64,000 bases of DNA from Streptomyces sp. ADI96-02 (GCF_003846185.1 NZ_ML123034.1:247387-311386); one strand, 5' to 3'; positions 9,330-18,471 are shown, numbered from the stretch's first letter. A program made the numbers and translations. The notes: generated from the sequence alone by a model not told the origin.

Positions 9330-10739
9330 TCACTCCTCGGGGCCGTACCAGAGGGTGGTGGCGTTGCAGAACTCGCGGATGCCGTGGCCGGCGAGCTCGC
9401 GGCCGTAGCCGGAGCGCTTGACGCCGCCGAACGGGAGGGCGGGGTGCGAGGCGGTCATGCCGTTGAAGAAGACGCCGCCGGCCTCCAGGTCCCGTGCGCA
9501 GCGCTCCTTCTCGGCGGGGTCCCGGGTCCAGGCGTTGGAGCTGAGGCCGAACGGGGTGTCGTTCGCGACGCGGATCGCCTCGTCCAGGTCGGCGACCCGG
9601 TAGAGCGTGGCGACGGGGCCGAAGGTCTCCTCACGGTGGACGCGCATGTCCGGGGTGATCCCGGCCAGGACGGTGGGGTCGTAGAACCAGCCGTTCTCCA
9701 GGCCGCCGCCGAGCGAGCCGGGCCGGCCGCCGCCGCAGAGGACGGCGGCGCCGCGCCGGACGGCGTCGTCCACCAGCTCCTCCAGGTCGGCGCGGCCCTG
9801 TTCGCTGGAGAGCGGCCCGACGTCGGTCGCCTCCTGGAGCGGGTCGCCCACGTTCAGCTCGCGCATGCCGGCGGTGAACCGCTCGGCGAACGCGTCGTAC
9901 ACGTCGGCGTGGACGATGAACCGCTTGGCGGCGATGCAGGACTGGCCGTTGTTCTGGACGCGTGCGGTGACGGCGGTGGCGGCGGCCTTCGCCACGTCGG
10001 CGGAGGGCAGGACCAGGTAGGGATCGCTGCCGCCCAGCTCCAGCACGGTCTTCTTCACCTCGTCGCCCGCGATGGAGGCGACGGAGCGGCCGGCCGGTTC
10101 GCTGCCGGTCAGGGTGGCCGCCGCGACGCGCGGATCGCGCAGGACCGCCTCGACGGCTCCGGAGCCGATCAGCAGCGTGCGGAAGCAGCCCTCGGGGAAT
10201 CCGGCCCGCAGGAACAGGTCCTCCAGGTAGAGCGCCGTCTGCGGCACGTTCGAGGCGTGCTTGAGGAGTCCGACGTTGCCGGCCATCAGGGCGGGTGCGG
10301 CGAAGCGCACCACCTGCCAGAGCGGGAAGTTCCACGGCATCACGGCGAGGACGACGCCCAGCGGCCGGTAGCGCACCAGGGCGCGGGACGCGCCGGAGTC
10401 GTGTACGTCGTCGGGGTCCGGGTGCTCGTCGGCCAGCAGCCGTTCGGCGTTCCGGGCGTACCAGCGCATCGCCTTGGCGCACTTGGCCGCCTCGGCGCGG
10501 GCGGCCGTGACCGGCTTGCCCATCTCGACGGTCATGGTGCGGGCGATGGTGTCGCGGTCCTCGTCGAGGAGGTCGGCGGCGCGCAGCAGCCATTCCGCGC
10601 GCCGGGAGAACGGGGTGGTGCGGTACGTGCGGAAGGCTGTGTCGGCCTCGGCGAGCAGGCGCTCGATCCGGTCCTGGCCGAAGGGGTCGTAGGACGTGAC
10701 GAGTTCGCCGGTCGCGGGGTTGACCGTCGCGATGGGCAT
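9330..10739 (-). CDS. gabD: Succinate-semialdehyde dehydrogenase-like aldehyde dehydrogenase
   Basis: 469 residues from the ATG at 10739, which follows AAGGAGG; a longer frame upstream lacks support. NAD(P)-dependent aldehyde dehydrogenase fold: [21 protein letters not shown], the general-base glutamate in LELGGSDP, the nucleophilic cysteine in [12 protein letters not shown], and EETFGPVA. The length and the start ([14 protein letters not shown]) resemble the shorter SSADH group (GabD/Sad), which oxidises succinate semialdehyde to succinate in GABA breakdown. The substrate is inferred from family resemblance only. No GABA aminotransferase gene is adjacent. Confidence 0.88.
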   Translation of the reverse strand: MPIATVNPATGELVTSYDPFGQDRIERLLAEADTAFRTYRTTPFSRRAEWLLRAADLLDEDRDTIARTMTVEMGKPVTAARAEAAKCAKAMRWYARNAERLLADEHPDPDDVHDSGASRALVRYRPLGVVLAVMPWNFPLWQVVRFAAPALMAGNVGLLKHASNVPQTALYLEDLFLRAGFPEGCFRTLLIGSGAVEAVLRDPRVAAATLTGSEPAGRSVASIAGDEVKKTVLELGGSDPYLVLPSADVAKAAATAVTARVQNNGQSCIAAKRFIVHADVYDAFAERFTAGMRELNVGDPLQEATDVGPLSSEQGRADLEELVDDAVRRGAAVLCGGGRPGSLGGGLENGWFYDPTVLAGITPDMRVHREETFGPVATLYRVADLDEAIRVANDTPFGLSSNAWTRDPAEKERCARDLEAGGVFFNGMTASHPALPFGGVKRSGYGRELAGHGIREFCNATTLWYGPEE

Positions 10740-10883
10740 GGGCGTGGCCTCCTTGCATCGGTACGTCGACGGTGCCGCGCGCGTCGCGGCGCGGGGTGCG
10801 GCTCCCTCCCGCACGTACCCGGCCGACGCGGATCATGCGTGCCGGAGCGGCACGGTTCCGGGTCGGCCGGTCGGAGGGGCGGT

Positions 10884-11342
10884 CTACACGGAGGCAGCGA
10901 GCGGCGTGCGGCGGTAGGCGCGGGCGCCGGGAAGCGGGACGTCCGGCCGCAGCCCCGCGGTGCGCGGGGCCTGCGCGTAGCGGGTGAACCAGACCACCTT
11001 GCCGCTCGCGGTCCGGCAGGTGCCCCAGCTGTCGCTGAGGGCCATCACCCGGCTCAGGCCGCCGCCGGCGGGCAGCAGCCGCGGCATCCGGGCGCTGTGG
11101 TCGGCGACGGAGACGGTGACCCGCCGTCCGGTCCAGCGGAGTTCGACGACGCATCTGTCGTCGCCGCCGGCGTGGCGGTGGACATTGGTCAGGAGTTCGT
11201 CCAGGGCCCGGCACACCGGCCGGGTATGGAGTTCGAGGCTCCAGCGGAGCAGTTGTGCGGCGACGACGCGCCGCAGCTGGGACGCGCGCTCTGCCGACAC
11301 CTGCAGTTCGACCAGGCGGTGCCGGTCGAGTGGAACGGTCAT
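10884..11342 (-). CDS. ATP-binding anti-sigma/regulatory protein (HATPase_c_2)
   Basis: 152 residues from the ATG at 11342, with GGAGGAG a few bases upstream. It matches the small GHKL ATPases related to SpoIIAB/RsbW that are abundant in Streptomyces: an N-box region (CRALDELLTNVHRHA), then VSVADHSARMPRL as the G1-like box and GGGLSRVMALSDSWG as the G2-like box. Such proteins bind or phosphorylate partner proteins to free sigma factors, but the target is not evident here. No sigma factor or antagonist is adjacent. It is transcribed toward the gabD-like gene, about 145 bases away. Confidence 0.82.
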   Translation of the reverse strand: MTVPLDRHRLVELQVSAERASQLRRVVAAQLLRWSLELHTRPVCRALDELLTNVHRHAGGDDRCVVELRWTGRRVTVSVADHSARMPRLLPAGGGLSRVMALSDSWGTCRTASGKVVWFTRYAQAPRTAGLRPDVPLPGARAYRRTPLAASV

Positions 11343-11522
11343 CGTCGAGGCTCCTCCATCGCGAGGCCCACGGACTTCACCCCGTCGTACCAACGACCCC
11401 CGAGCACGAAGCGTGAGCGTCTGTCACTTCTGGGTCACTCATCAGGGTGACCCCCATGCGGTGGATCCGCAACAGATGAGGTATCGGCGCTGGTCGGCCG
11501 CGTCCGGGGGCTCGGGCGCGGC

Positions 11523-11559
11523 GGTCACAGCAGGTGGTCACAGCAGGTGGTCACAGCAG
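11523..11559. repeat. 13-base direct repeat, 2.85 copies
   Basis: The unit GGTCACAGCAGGT is repeated exactly at 11523-11535 and 11536-11548, with 11 bases of a third copy at 11549-11559. It overlaps the stop codon of the molybdenum-subunit gene. Because 13 is not a multiple of three, copy-number change would not extend the reading frame neatly. Probably replication slippage. Confidence 0.9.
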
Positions 11560-13647
11560 ATAGGGAAGGATGCGGTCGGGGGTGAGGGGGAGCTCGCGCA
11601 GCCGGGCTCCGGTGGCGTGGCGGACCGCGTTGCCGATGGCGGCGGCGGTGCCGACGATGCCGATCTCGCCGATGCCCTTGCTGCCCATCGGGTTCAGGTG
11701 GCGGTCGTCCTCGTCGATCCAGTGCGCCTGGATGTCGGGCACGTCGGCGCAGGCCGGCACGTGGTAGGCGGCGAGGTCCTTGGCCGTGAAGTCGCCGAAG
11801 ACCCGATCGAGGGCGCTGCCCTCGGTCAGCGCCATGCCGATGCCCATGACCATGCCGCCGGTGAACTGGGAGCGTGCGGTGCGGGCGTTGAGGATGCGTC
11901 CGGCGGCGTACACGCCCAGGAGCCGGCGCACCCGGACCTCCCCGGTGACGGCGTCGACGGCCGTCTCGGCGAAGTGCGCGCCGAAGGCGTGCCGCGCGTA
12001 CGGGGAGTCGCCGGGCGACTCCTCCTCGGTGTCGGCGGTGACGGTGAGCCCTTCGGCGGGCAGCGGGCCGCGGTGTGCGGCGACGCGGCGGGCCAGCTCG
12101 GTCGCGGCCTTGTGCACCGCCCAGCCCCAGGAGGCGGTGCCGGAGGAGCCCCCGGCGATCGGGGCGGCGGGCAGGTCGCTGCTGCCGATCACGGCCTCGA
12201 CCCTCTCCGCCGCGGTGTCGAGCGCCGCGGCGGCGATCCGGGCGAGGACGGTGCGGGCTCCGGTGCCGATGTCGGTGGCGTTCACCTCGATCCGGAAGGA
12301 CCCGTCCGCCGCCGCGTGGGCGGTGGCGCGGCACGGCGAGACGAGCACGGGGTAGGTCGCCGAGGCGACGCCCGTACCGAGCAGCAGGCGGCCCTCCTGG
12401 CGGGCGGCCGGGCGCGGGTCCCGCCCGGCCCAGCCGAAGCGCCGGGCGCCCTCGCGCAGGCAGGCGGCGAGGCCGCGGCTGCTGAAGGGCCGTCCGCTGT
12501 CCGGTTCGGTCGCCGGGTCGTTGCGCAGCCGCAGTTCGACCGGGTCGAGGCCCAGGGCGGAGGCGAGTTCGTCCATGGCGGACTCCAGCGCGTACATGCC
12601 GGGGGCCTCGCCCGGGGCACGCATCCAGGAAGGACTGGGGACGTCCAGGGCGGCCACCCGGTGCACGGTGCTGCTGTGCGCGGAGCCGTACATCACACGG
12701 GCGGGCACGGCCGCCTGCTCGACGAACTCCTTCACGGTGGAGGTGTGCGTGACGACCTCGTGGGAGACGGCCGCCAGGACGCCGTCGAGATCGGACCCGA
12801 GCCGCACCCGCTGCACCGTGGGCGCGCGGTGGCCGACGACCTCGGCCAACTGGCCTCGGGGGAAGACCATCTTCACCGGGCGGCCGGTGCGCCGCGCCGC
12901 CATGGCGGCGAGCACGGCCTGGGGCCGGGTGGTGCCCTTGGAGCCGAAGCCGCCTCCGACGTGTTCGGAGACGACGGTGATGTGCGCGGGGTCGAGCGCG
13001 AAGGCGCGGGCGAGGGAGTCGCGCACCGCGGTCGAGCCCTGGCTGGAGTCGTGGACGGTGAGGTGGCCGTCCGTCCACCGGGCGGTGGCGGCGTGCGGCT
13101 CCATGGGGTGGTTGTGCAGCGGCCCGAGGCGGTAGGTCGCGTCGATCTGCACCGGGGCGGCGGAGAACGCGCGGGCGAAGTCGCCGCGCTCGCGCACGGC
13201 CGGGTGGCCGCCGTTGGCCTGTTCGGGGGTGTAGAGGCCCGGATGGTCCTCGGTCAGCGTCACGTCGTGCGGATCGCGTTCGTACTCCACGAAGACGTTC
13301 CCGGCGCCCTCGCGCGCGGCCTCGGCGGTGTCGGCGACGACCAGGGCGACCGGCCAGCCGTGGTGCGGGACGCGGTCGTCCTGGAGCACGGCGAGGATCG
13401 GGTCGTCGGCTTCGGCGAGCCGGGGCGCGTTGTCGTGGGTCAGGACGGTAAGCACCCCGTGGACGGCGAGAGCGTCGGTCGTCCGTACGGCGGTGACCCG
13501 GCCGGCGGCGACGGCGGCCGGGACCGGCCAGGCGTACAGGCAGCCGGGCGGGGTGTGCTCGGCGGCGTAGCGGGCGGTGCCGGTGACCTTGTCCCGGGCC
13601 TCCCTGCGGACGTCGGGCGCGCCGGAGAACTGCGGGGCGAGGGTCAT
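11551..13647 (-). CDS. Molybdopterin-binding subunit of xanthine dehydrogenase-family enzyme (PaoC-like)
   Basis: 698 residues, close to the roughly 730 of E. coli PaoC and the size of this short subfamily. It binds the molybdenum cofactor and is the catalytic subunit oxidising aldehydes or heterocycles. Seen: the N-terminal ALD_Xan_dh blocks (DKVTGTARYAAE), GGGFGSKGTTRPQ for cofactor binding, and NPMGSKGIGEIG near the C-terminus with the catalytic glutamate of the GxGE motif. It is the last of three genes (FeS, FAD, Mo) read on the minus strand and ends at the 13-base repeat. No Mo-cofactor maturation chaperone (XdhC/PaoD) is visible next to it. Confidence 0.93.
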   Translation of the reverse strand: MTLAPQFSGAPDVRREARDKVTGTARYAAEHTPPGCLYAWPVPAAVAAGRVTAVRTTDALAVHGVLTVLTHDNAPRLAEADDPILAVLQDDRVPHHGWPVALVVADTAEAAREGAGNVFVEYERDPHDVTLTEDHPGLYTPEQANGGHPAVRERGDFARAFSAAPVQIDATYRLGPLHNHPMEPHAATARWTDGHLTVHDSSQGSTAVRDSLARAFALDPAHITVVSEHVGGGFGSKGTTRPQAVLAAMAARRTGRPVKMVFPRGQLAEVVGHRAPTVQRVRLGSDLDGVLAAVSHEVVTHTSTVKEFVEQAAVPARVMYGSAHSSTVHRVAALDVPSPSWMRAPGEAPGMYALESAMDELASALGLDPVELRLRNDPATEPDSGRPFSSRGLAACLREGARRFGWAGRDPRPAARQEGRLLLGTGVASATYPVLVSPCRATAHAAADGSFRIEVNATDIGTGARTVLARIAAAALDTAAERVEAVIGSSDLPAAPIAGGSSGTASWGWAVHKAATELARRVAAHRGPLPAEGLTVTADTEEESPGDSPYARHAFGAHFAETAVDAVTGEVRVRRLLGVYAAGRILNARTARSQFTGGMVMGIGMALTEGSALDRVFGDFTAKDLAAYHVPACADVPDIQAHWIDEDDRHLNPMGSKGIGEIGIVGTAAAIGNAVRHATGARLRELPLTPDRILPYLL

Positions 13648-13703
13648 GGCGACGGGTCCTTAGGTGGGTCGGGCGGGCGGACGGAGGCGGGCCGGGCGGG
13701 CGT

Positions 13704-14705
13704 TCAGCCGGCCGGCGCGGTGGACGCGCCGGTGAGCTCGCCGAGCACGTCGAGTGCCAGCCGGCGTGCGAGGTCGACCTTGAAGCCGTTGTCGCGCAGC
13801 GGCCGGGCGTGGGCCAGTTCGCTCTCCACGGCCCTGGCGAGGGACGCGGCGGTGGCGGGCGCGCCGAGCAGTTCCGCCTCGGCCCGGGTGGCGCGCCAGG
13901 GGCGGTGCGCGAGGCCGCCGAAGGCCAGCGCCGCGTGGACGACGCGCCCGGCGTCCACCCGGACGACGGCGGCGACGGAGGCCAGGGCGAAGGCGTACGA
14001 GGCCCGGTCGCGCGCTTTGCGGTAGCGGGAGACGGCGCCGGGGACGGGGGGCGGCAGCACGACGTCGGTGATGAGTTCGCCGGGTCTGATCACGGTGTCC
14101 TGGTCCGGGTTCTCCCCCGGCAGCCGGTAGAAGCCGGTGACGGGGACGGTCCGTTCGCCCTCCGGTCCGATCAGGAGCACGGTCGCGTCGAGCGCGGCGA
14201 GGGCCACGGCCATGTCGGAGGGGTTGGTGGCCACGCACTCCGGGGAGTGCCCGAGGACGGCGAGGTCGCGGTGGGCGCCGTCGCGGGCGGGGCAGCCGGA
14301 GCCGGGGAGGCGTTTGTTGCAGGGTTTGGCGACGTCCTGGAAGTAGGGGCAGCGGGTGCGCTGGAGGAGGTTGCCGCCGGTGGTGGCCGTGTTGCGGAGC
14401 TGCCCGGACGCCCCGGCCAGCAGTGCCTGCGAGAGGACGGGGTGGTCGTGGCGCACGTCGGGGTGGGCGGCGAGGTCGCTGTTGCGCACGGTGGCGCCGA
14501 TGCGCAGTCCGCCGTCCGCCGTCCGGGTCACCCGGTCCAGCGGGAGCCGGCCGACGTCGATGAGGAGGCCGGGCTCCTCGACGCCGAGTTTCATCAGGTC
14601 GACCAGGTTGGTCCCGCCGCCCAGGAACCGGGCCCGGGGACCGCCCGCGCAGAGCCGGACGGCTTCGTCGGTGGAGGTGGGGCGCAGATAGCCGAACGGT
14701 TTCAC
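13704..14705 (-). CDS. FAD-binding subunit of the molybdenum hydroxylase, with 4Fe-4S site (PaoB-like)
   Basis: 333 residues from GTG 14705, which overlaps the FeS-subunit stop by GTGA. The FAD-binding signature [13 protein letters not shown] and [17 protein letters not shown] are clear. Between them and the C-terminus is an insertion with four cysteines ([30 protein letters not shown]). In E. coli PaoB the equivalent cysteines hold a [4Fe-4S] cluster, so this is a PaoABC-type aldehyde oxidoreductase rather than a classical xanthine dehydrogenase. It passes electrons from the molybdenum site to an external acceptor. Confidence 0.93.
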   Translation of the reverse strand: MKPFGYLRPTSTDEAVRLCAGGPRARFLGGGTNLVDLMKLGVEEPGLLIDVGRLPLDRVTRTADGGLRIGATVRNSDLAAHPDVRHDHPVLSQALLAGASGQLRNTATTGGNLLQRTRCPYFQDVAKPCNKRLPGSGCPARDGAHRDLAVLGHSPECVATNPSDMAVALAALDATVLLIGPEGERTVPVTGFYRLPGENPDQDTVIRPGELITDVVLPPPVPGAVSRYRKARDRASYAFALASVAAVVRVDAGRVVHAALAFGGLAHRPWRATRAEAELLGAPATAASLARAVESELAHARPLRDNGFKVDLARRLALDVLGELTGASTAPAG

Positions 14706-15265
14706 GGCGTCACGTCCTCGATGGCCTCGACGATCCGGGGATAGGCGCCGCACCGGCAGAGATTGCCGCTCATCCGCTCGCGGATCTCGTCCGCGCCGAG
14801 GACGGCGGGTGCGGTGGGGACGGAGTCCGGCGGGGTGACGTGCGAGGGGAAGCCATCGGCCGCCTCGCCGATCATGCCGAGGGCCGAACAGATCTGTCCG
14901 GGCGTGCAGTAGCCGCACTGCAAGGCGTCCCGCTCCACGAACGCCCGCTGGAGCGGGTGCAGTTCGTCGCCGTCGGCCAGGCCCTCCACGGTGGTGAGCG
15001 CCACGCCGTCCTGGGCGACGGCGAGCAGCAGGCAGCTGTTGGCGCGCCGGCCGTCGACCAGGACCGTGCAGGCCCCGCACTGGCCGTGGTCGCAGCCCTT
15101 CTTCGCGCCGGTGAGCCCCAGGTGCTCGCGCAGCAGGTCGAGCACCGTGGTGCGGTGGTCGAGCGTCAGGGTCGTCTCCGTGCCGTTGACGTGCAGGGTG
15201 ACGGGGGAACGTTCGGCGAACACCGGTTCCGGTGTGATGCCCGGTGCGGCGGCGAGGGAGTCCAT
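14702..15265 (-). CDS. 2Fe-2S subunit of the molybdenum hydroxylase (PaoA-like)
   Basis: 187 residues from the ATG at 15265 (a GTG at 15283 is possible and would add six residues). Two cluster motifs are complete: the plant-ferredoxin-type [16 protein letters not shown] with a fourth cysteine in ANSC, and the helical-domain pair CGYCTPGQ and [10 protein letters not shown]. Unlike E. coli PaoA I see no twin-arginine signal, so the complex is probably cytoplasmic. It is first of three genes; the GTGA overlap with the FAD gene indicates coupled translation of a heterotrimer. Confidence 0.93.
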   Translation of the reverse strand: MDSLAAAPGITPEPVFAERSPVTLHVNGTETTLTLDHRTTVLDLLREHLGLTGAKKGCDHGQCGACTVLVDGRRANSCLLLAVAQDGVALTTVEGLADGDELHPLQRAFVERDALQCGYCTPGQICSALGMIGEAADGFPSHVTPPDSVPTAPAVLGADEIRERMSGNLCRCGAYPRIVEAIEDVTP

Positions 15266-15340
15266 GGAAGGGGCGCCTTTCACTCGGGGGCCGGTCGCCC
15301 CTCGGTCACGGCCGCGCCGGCGGGCTCGGCCGGCGGGTTC

Positions 15341-15727
15341 TCAGCGGTTCTCCAGGCGCATCCTGACCTCCTGCTCCTGGTCGCCCGCCGCGGTGCCGAC
15401 GACGCTGACGGCGAAGGCTCCGGTGAGGTGGTCGCGCAGCCGGTCGACGGCCCAGTAGCCGCCCTGGGCGTCGACCGTGACCGGTCCGGACAGCCTCACG
15501 GGCTCGGCCACGGCCTGCGGCTCGGTGACGTCGACGGTGGTGGCCCAGACGGTCGGACGGGGGCCCGCGGCCTCTACGGGGGTGTCGGCCGCGGGACGGT
15601 CGGAGGAGAAGGCGCTGCCGAGCACGTCGAAGACGGTCCGCGCGTCCTTCTGGTCGCACCGGCTCAGCGAGACCAGCACCTCCCGGCCCGCCGGGTGGTC
15701 GTCGCTCTGTTCCGGGGTGCTGTTCAC
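15341..15727 (-). CDS. Hypothetical protein, 128 residues
   Basis: GTG start at 15727 with GGAAGGAA about eight bases upstream. The protein is acidic and soluble, with mixed alpha/beta character (REVLVSLSRCDQKDARTVFDVLGSAF at the start, and later GGYWAVDRLRDHLTGAFAVSVVG with a C-terminal EVRMRLENR). One cysteine; no signal peptide or membrane helix. It is downstream of nothing obvious and upstream of the Mo-hydroxylase operon on the same strand (75 bases), but sharing a promoter is uncertain. I recognise no family. Confidence 0.65.
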   Translation of the reverse strand: MNSTPEQSDDHPAGREVLVSLSRCDQKDARTVFDVLGSAFSSDRPAADTPVEAAGPRPTVWATTVDVTEPQAVAEPVRLSGPVTVDAQGGYWAVDRLRDHLTGAFAVSVVGTAAGDQEQEVRMRLENR

Positions 15728-15951
15728 CGTGGTTCCTTCCGTCGGGTGTGCCGGCCTTCGGGGCTCCCTCCAGGCTCACCCCGCGACCGGGCGACGGCGA
15801 CACGAGGCGTCCTGGAGAGGGATGGGGTTCGCGCGGAGCGGGCGGGAGAGCCGCTTGCGGCCACGGCTGCCGGTGTGATGGTTGGTCCGATCACCGCATA
15901 AAACGCTTTTCACGTCAGATACCCATAAAACATGAATTGATGTACCCAGCC

Positions 15952-15976
15952 GTCTGGCCCCTTCCCCCGGGGGTAT
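15952..15976 (+). promoter_or_regulatory. Candidate sigma-B-type (stress) promoter
   Basis: GTCT at 15952-15955 and GGGTAT at 15971-15976 are separated by 15 bases, fitting the Streptomyces sigma-B-family pattern GNNT-N14-16-GGGTAY. The ATG of the next gene is nine bases after the -10 box, so the transcript would be leaderless or nearly so. Inferred from pattern alone. Confidence 0.5.
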
Positions 15977-15985
15977 GCGGCAGAC

Positions 15986-16318
15986 ATGGACGTAACGAAC
16001 GGAGCCAGGGATCTGCTCGCCGCCACTCTCGCGGACGGCGCGGGCGCTCTCGGAGTGGTGCTGCCCATCGCGGCCGTCGCCCTGATCGCCCTGCTGATCG
16101 GCGGCTTCTGGTGGGGGATGCGCAAGCGGGACGCCGAGTCGCCGCCGCCCCTCCCCCACGAGCAGCCGGTCAAGCCGGAGCACCGCAGCCACATCGACGC
16201 CACGGACCAGCACGGGAAGGACCGCTTCCCCGAGAGCGGCCGGGCCCTCTCCCCGTACGAACTGAACGACCACGGCAACGAGCCGCTGCCGCCCGGCTCG
16301 GAACAGCCGCGCGACTGA
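15986..16318 (+). CDS. Small single-pass membrane protein, DUF6479-like
   Basis: 110 residues. One membrane segment (GVVLPIAAVALIALLIGGFWWG, about residues 23-45 including flanks), then a basic MRKRDAES and a hydrophilic, proline-rich cytoplasmic-like tail ending GSEQPRD. This layout matches what I recall of the DUF6479 family of Streptomyces, of unknown function. No Shine-Dalgarno sequence is visible before the ATG, consistent with the adjacent sigma-B-like promoter giving a leaderless transcript. The opposite-strand gene at 15341 is divergent from it across an AT-rich stretch. Confidence 0.7.
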   Translation: MDVTNGARDLLAATLADGAGALGVVLPIAAVALIALLIGGFWWGMRKRDAESPPPLPHEQPVKPEHRSHIDATDQHGKDRFPESGRALSPYELNDHGNEPLPPGSEQPRD

Positions 16319-16335
16319 AGCGGTCCGCGCCCAGC

Positions 16336-16374
16336 GGGCGGGCGTCCCGGGCGGGCATCCCGGGCGGGCGTCCC
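16336..16374. repeat. Three 13-base direct repeats
   Basis: GGGCGGGCGTCCC occurs at 16336-16348 and 16362-16374, with a one-base variant (GGGCGGGCATCCC) at 16349-16361. It lies just after the DUF6479-like stop. Each unit contains a GGG/CCC complement, so it might also fold as a weak termination structure. Confidence 0.85.
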
Positions 16375-16475
16375 CGGCGGGCCTTCGCGTTGCGGGACCG
16401 GTCGGGGCGGCCGAGGCTGGTGCAGGAACGCGTCGGCCGAGCAGGAGGCCGCACGCCCGAAGAAGGCTGGGGACC

Positions 16476-17300
16476 ATGACCGGAAGCGACCCCCGTACGG
16501 CCACCCCGGCGGCTCCGCTGACGGGCCCGGCCGCACCGTGCTGGGTCACGCTCATGACCCGGGACCTGGCGGAGGCGCAGAGCTTCTACTCGGCCGTCCT
16601 GGGCTGGACGTTCCGCCCCGGGCGGCTGGGCGCCGAGTTCTCGGTGGCCCGGCGCGGCGATGTTCCGGTGGCGGGCGTCTTCGCCGTCTCCTCCGCCTAC
16701 CAGGTCGCCGTGGCCTGGACGCCGTACTTCGCGGTGGAGGACGCGGACGTGGCGGCCTCCCGGGTCCGGGAGCGCAGCGGCACCGTGGCCGTGGGCCCGC
16801 TGACGGTGGGCAAGGGCCGCGGCGTGCTGGCGTCCGACCGGGACGGAGCGCCGTTCGGCCTCTGGGAGCGGACCGAGCCCGCCACCTCGCCGCCGGCCCC
16901 CGACGACCACGCCCACGCCTGGTTGCGGCTGCGGACGCGCGACGCCTTCGACGCGGCGATCTTCTACGGGGAAGTACTCGACTGGGCGAGCGGACGTCCG
17001 GGCGGTTGCGACGTCGCCTACGAGGGCGGCGAGGTGATCGTGCGGTGCGACGGGCGACCGCTGGCCCGGATCAGCTCCGGGGCGGTGGCGGCGGCCGTCG
17101 ATCCGCTGGTGCGTCCGCACTGGCAGGTGCAGTTCCCGGTGGCGGACCTCCCCGCGACGGTCGCCGCCGCACAGCACCACGGGGGCGCGCTGATCGAGGA
17201 GCGCAGCGTGCTCGGGGGCACGGAGTCGACGCTGCGGGACCCGGACGGCGCGCTGTTCACGGTGACCGACGTGCGCGGCCCGCTCGGCCCCGTCGGCTGA
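16476..17300 (+). CDS. Two-domain VOC (glyoxalase/dioxygenase superfamily) protein
   Basis: 274 residues made of two VOC modules, about 20-135 and 145-265. The first has CWVTLMTRDLAEAQSFYSAVLGW and ends DRDGAPFGLWE; the second has AWLRLRTRDAFDAAIFYGEVL and ends LRDPDGALFTVTDV. The pattern matches the Streptomyces VOC proteins annotated as hydroxylases or glyoxalase-like proteins, but metal ligands are only partly kept (the first module lacks the usual N-terminal histidine), so catalysis is doubtful. Cytoplasmic. It converges with the DUF6328-like gene 15 bases downstream. Confidence 0.85.
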   Translation: MTGSDPRTATPAAPLTGPAAPCWVTLMTRDLAEAQSFYSAVLGWTFRPGRLGAEFSVARRGDVPVAGVFAVSSAYQVAVAWTPYFAVEDADVAASRVRERSGTVAVGPLTVGKGRGVLASDRDGAPFGLWERTEPATSPPAPDDHAHAWLRLRTRDAFDAAIFYGEVLDWASGRPGGCDVAYEGGEVIVRCDGRPLARISSGAVAAAVDPLVRPHWQVQFPVADLPATVAAAQHHGGALIEERSVLGGTESTLRDPDGALFTVTDVRGPLGPVG

Positions 17301-17315
17301 CCCCGCCGGACCCGC

Positions 17316-17867
17316 TCAGCCGCCCGCGCCGCCGCGCCGCGCGGCGCCGGACGCCGCGCCTTCGCCGGACCGCTTTCCGCCGCCCGGTCCCGAACGGCCG
17401 CGGGCCAGCGCCCAGAGGGGAAAGACGAACCAGCAGATCACGAACCACAGCGCCATACCGCCGACGAGCCACAGGGCGAGCTGGTTGTGCAGGGCCACCC
17501 GGAGGATCAGCAGCAGCGTCGAGCACATGGTGCAGAACAGCAGGACCAGGCCCAGTATGGTCAGCCGCGAGGCCCATATGACCGTCTCGGGCTTCATCCG
17601 CCGGCCCGTCAGCAGCCGGTGGTACGAGACGGGGCCGATGAGCGCCGCCGCCGTCGCGGAGCCCAGAAGGACCGTCACCACGTAGATGTCGCGGTCGGTT
17701 TCGCCCAGTTCGGCGAAGCGCTGTTGAAAGACCACGGCGAGCAGGAAGCCGAAGAGGATCTGCACCCCGGTCTGGGCCACGCGCAGTTCCTGCAGGAGCT
17801 CGCTCCACTGCCGGTCCGCCCGCTCCTCCTCGGTCTCCCGCCGTCCGTCGTCCGGTCTCGCTTCCAC
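17316..17867 (-). CDS. Four-helix membrane protein, DUF6328-like
   Basis: 183 residues from GTG 17867, preceded by GAGGAG. An acidic N-terminus (EARPDDGRRETEEERADRQW) leads into LLQELRVAQTGVQILFGFLLAVVFQQRF, split here across a short loop, then three more hydrophobic segments (IYVVTVLLGSATAAALIGPV, LTILGLVLLFCTMCSTLLLI, LWLVGGMALWFVICWFVF), so four membrane helices. The family, as I recall DUF6328, is found in actinobacteria and sometimes mislabelled as an antiporter. Function unknown. Its neighbours suggest a general stress locus. Confidence 0.75.
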   Translation of the reverse strand: MEARPDDGRRETEEERADRQWSELLQELRVAQTGVQILFGFLLAVVFQQRFAELGETDRDIYVVTVLLGSATAAALIGPVSYHRLLTGRRMKPETVIWASRLTILGLVLLFCTMCSTLLLILRVALHNQLALWLVGGMALWFVICWFVFPLWALARGRSGPGGGKRSGEGAASGAARRGGAGG

Positions 17868-18090
17868 AGGTGAACTCCTCCTCGACGCGACCGGCGTGCA
17901 CTCGGGCGTGCGTTCGATGCCGGGCCTTCCACGTGCCCCGTCGCACGTGGCTCAATCACGACGGGCGCCGGGCCGCCGCCTGGCCCCGGTCCCGGCGCGC
18001 GCCTAGGATCTTGCTCGGGGCAGCGCGTCGGTCACCGGCCCGGTGGGGCGTGGAGGCAGCCCGCGAGGTGCCCGTGGGAGGGATTCCACC

Positions 18091-18471
18091 GTGTCGGTCG
18101 AGTTGAATCACACCATCGTCTGGTGCCGTGACAACCGGAAGTCCGCCGAGTTCCTGGCGGAGGTCCTGGGCCTGAGCACCGGGGCGGAGACGGGCCCGTT
18201 CGTCCCCGTCGTCCTGGCGAACAGCGTCACGCTGGACTTCGCGACGGTCGACGAGGGGCCGATCGCCTCGCAGCACTACGCCTTCCTCATCTCCGAGGCG
18301 GAGTTCGACGCGTCGTTCGCCAGGATCGAGGAGCGGGGCATCGCGTACTTCGCCGATCCCCACATGAGGCGGGCCGGTGAGATCAACCGGAGCGACGGTG
18401 GCCGCGGCCTGTACTTCCGCGACCCGGACGGCCACAGCATGGAGCTGATGACCCGCCGCTACGGCGGCTGA
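18091..18471 (+). CDS. Single-domain VOC family protein
   Basis: 126 residues from GTG 18091, with GGGAGG about ten bases upstream; an upstream in-frame extension is arginine/glycine-rich and lacks an SD. VOC features: VELNHTIVWCRDNRKSAEFLAEVLGL at the start, and GGRGLYFRDPDGHSMELMTRRYGG at the end, which keeps the usual His and Glu metal-binding positions (H in NHT and DGHSMEL). It may bind a metal and act as a glyoxalase- or resistance-type enzyme; the substrate is unknown. Its 3' end overlaps the convergent GNAT gene by 13 bases. Confidence 0.87.
   Translation: MSVELNHTIVWCRDNRKSAEFLAEVLGLSTGAETGPFVPVVLANSVTLDFATVDEGPIASQHYAFLISEAEFDASFARIEERGIAYFADPHMRRAGEINRSDGGRGLYFRDPDGHSMELMTRRYGG

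Noticed and set aside
6122..9421. 1099-codon plus-strand frame
   Set aside because: It lies opposite phosphoketolase and gives a glycine/valine/aspartate-rich translation with no motifs; the phosphoketolase frame is unambiguous.
10984..14025. 1013-codon plus-strand frame
   Set aside because: Antisense to the molybdenum hydroxylase genes; no recognisable motifs and composition typical of GC-rich shadow frames.
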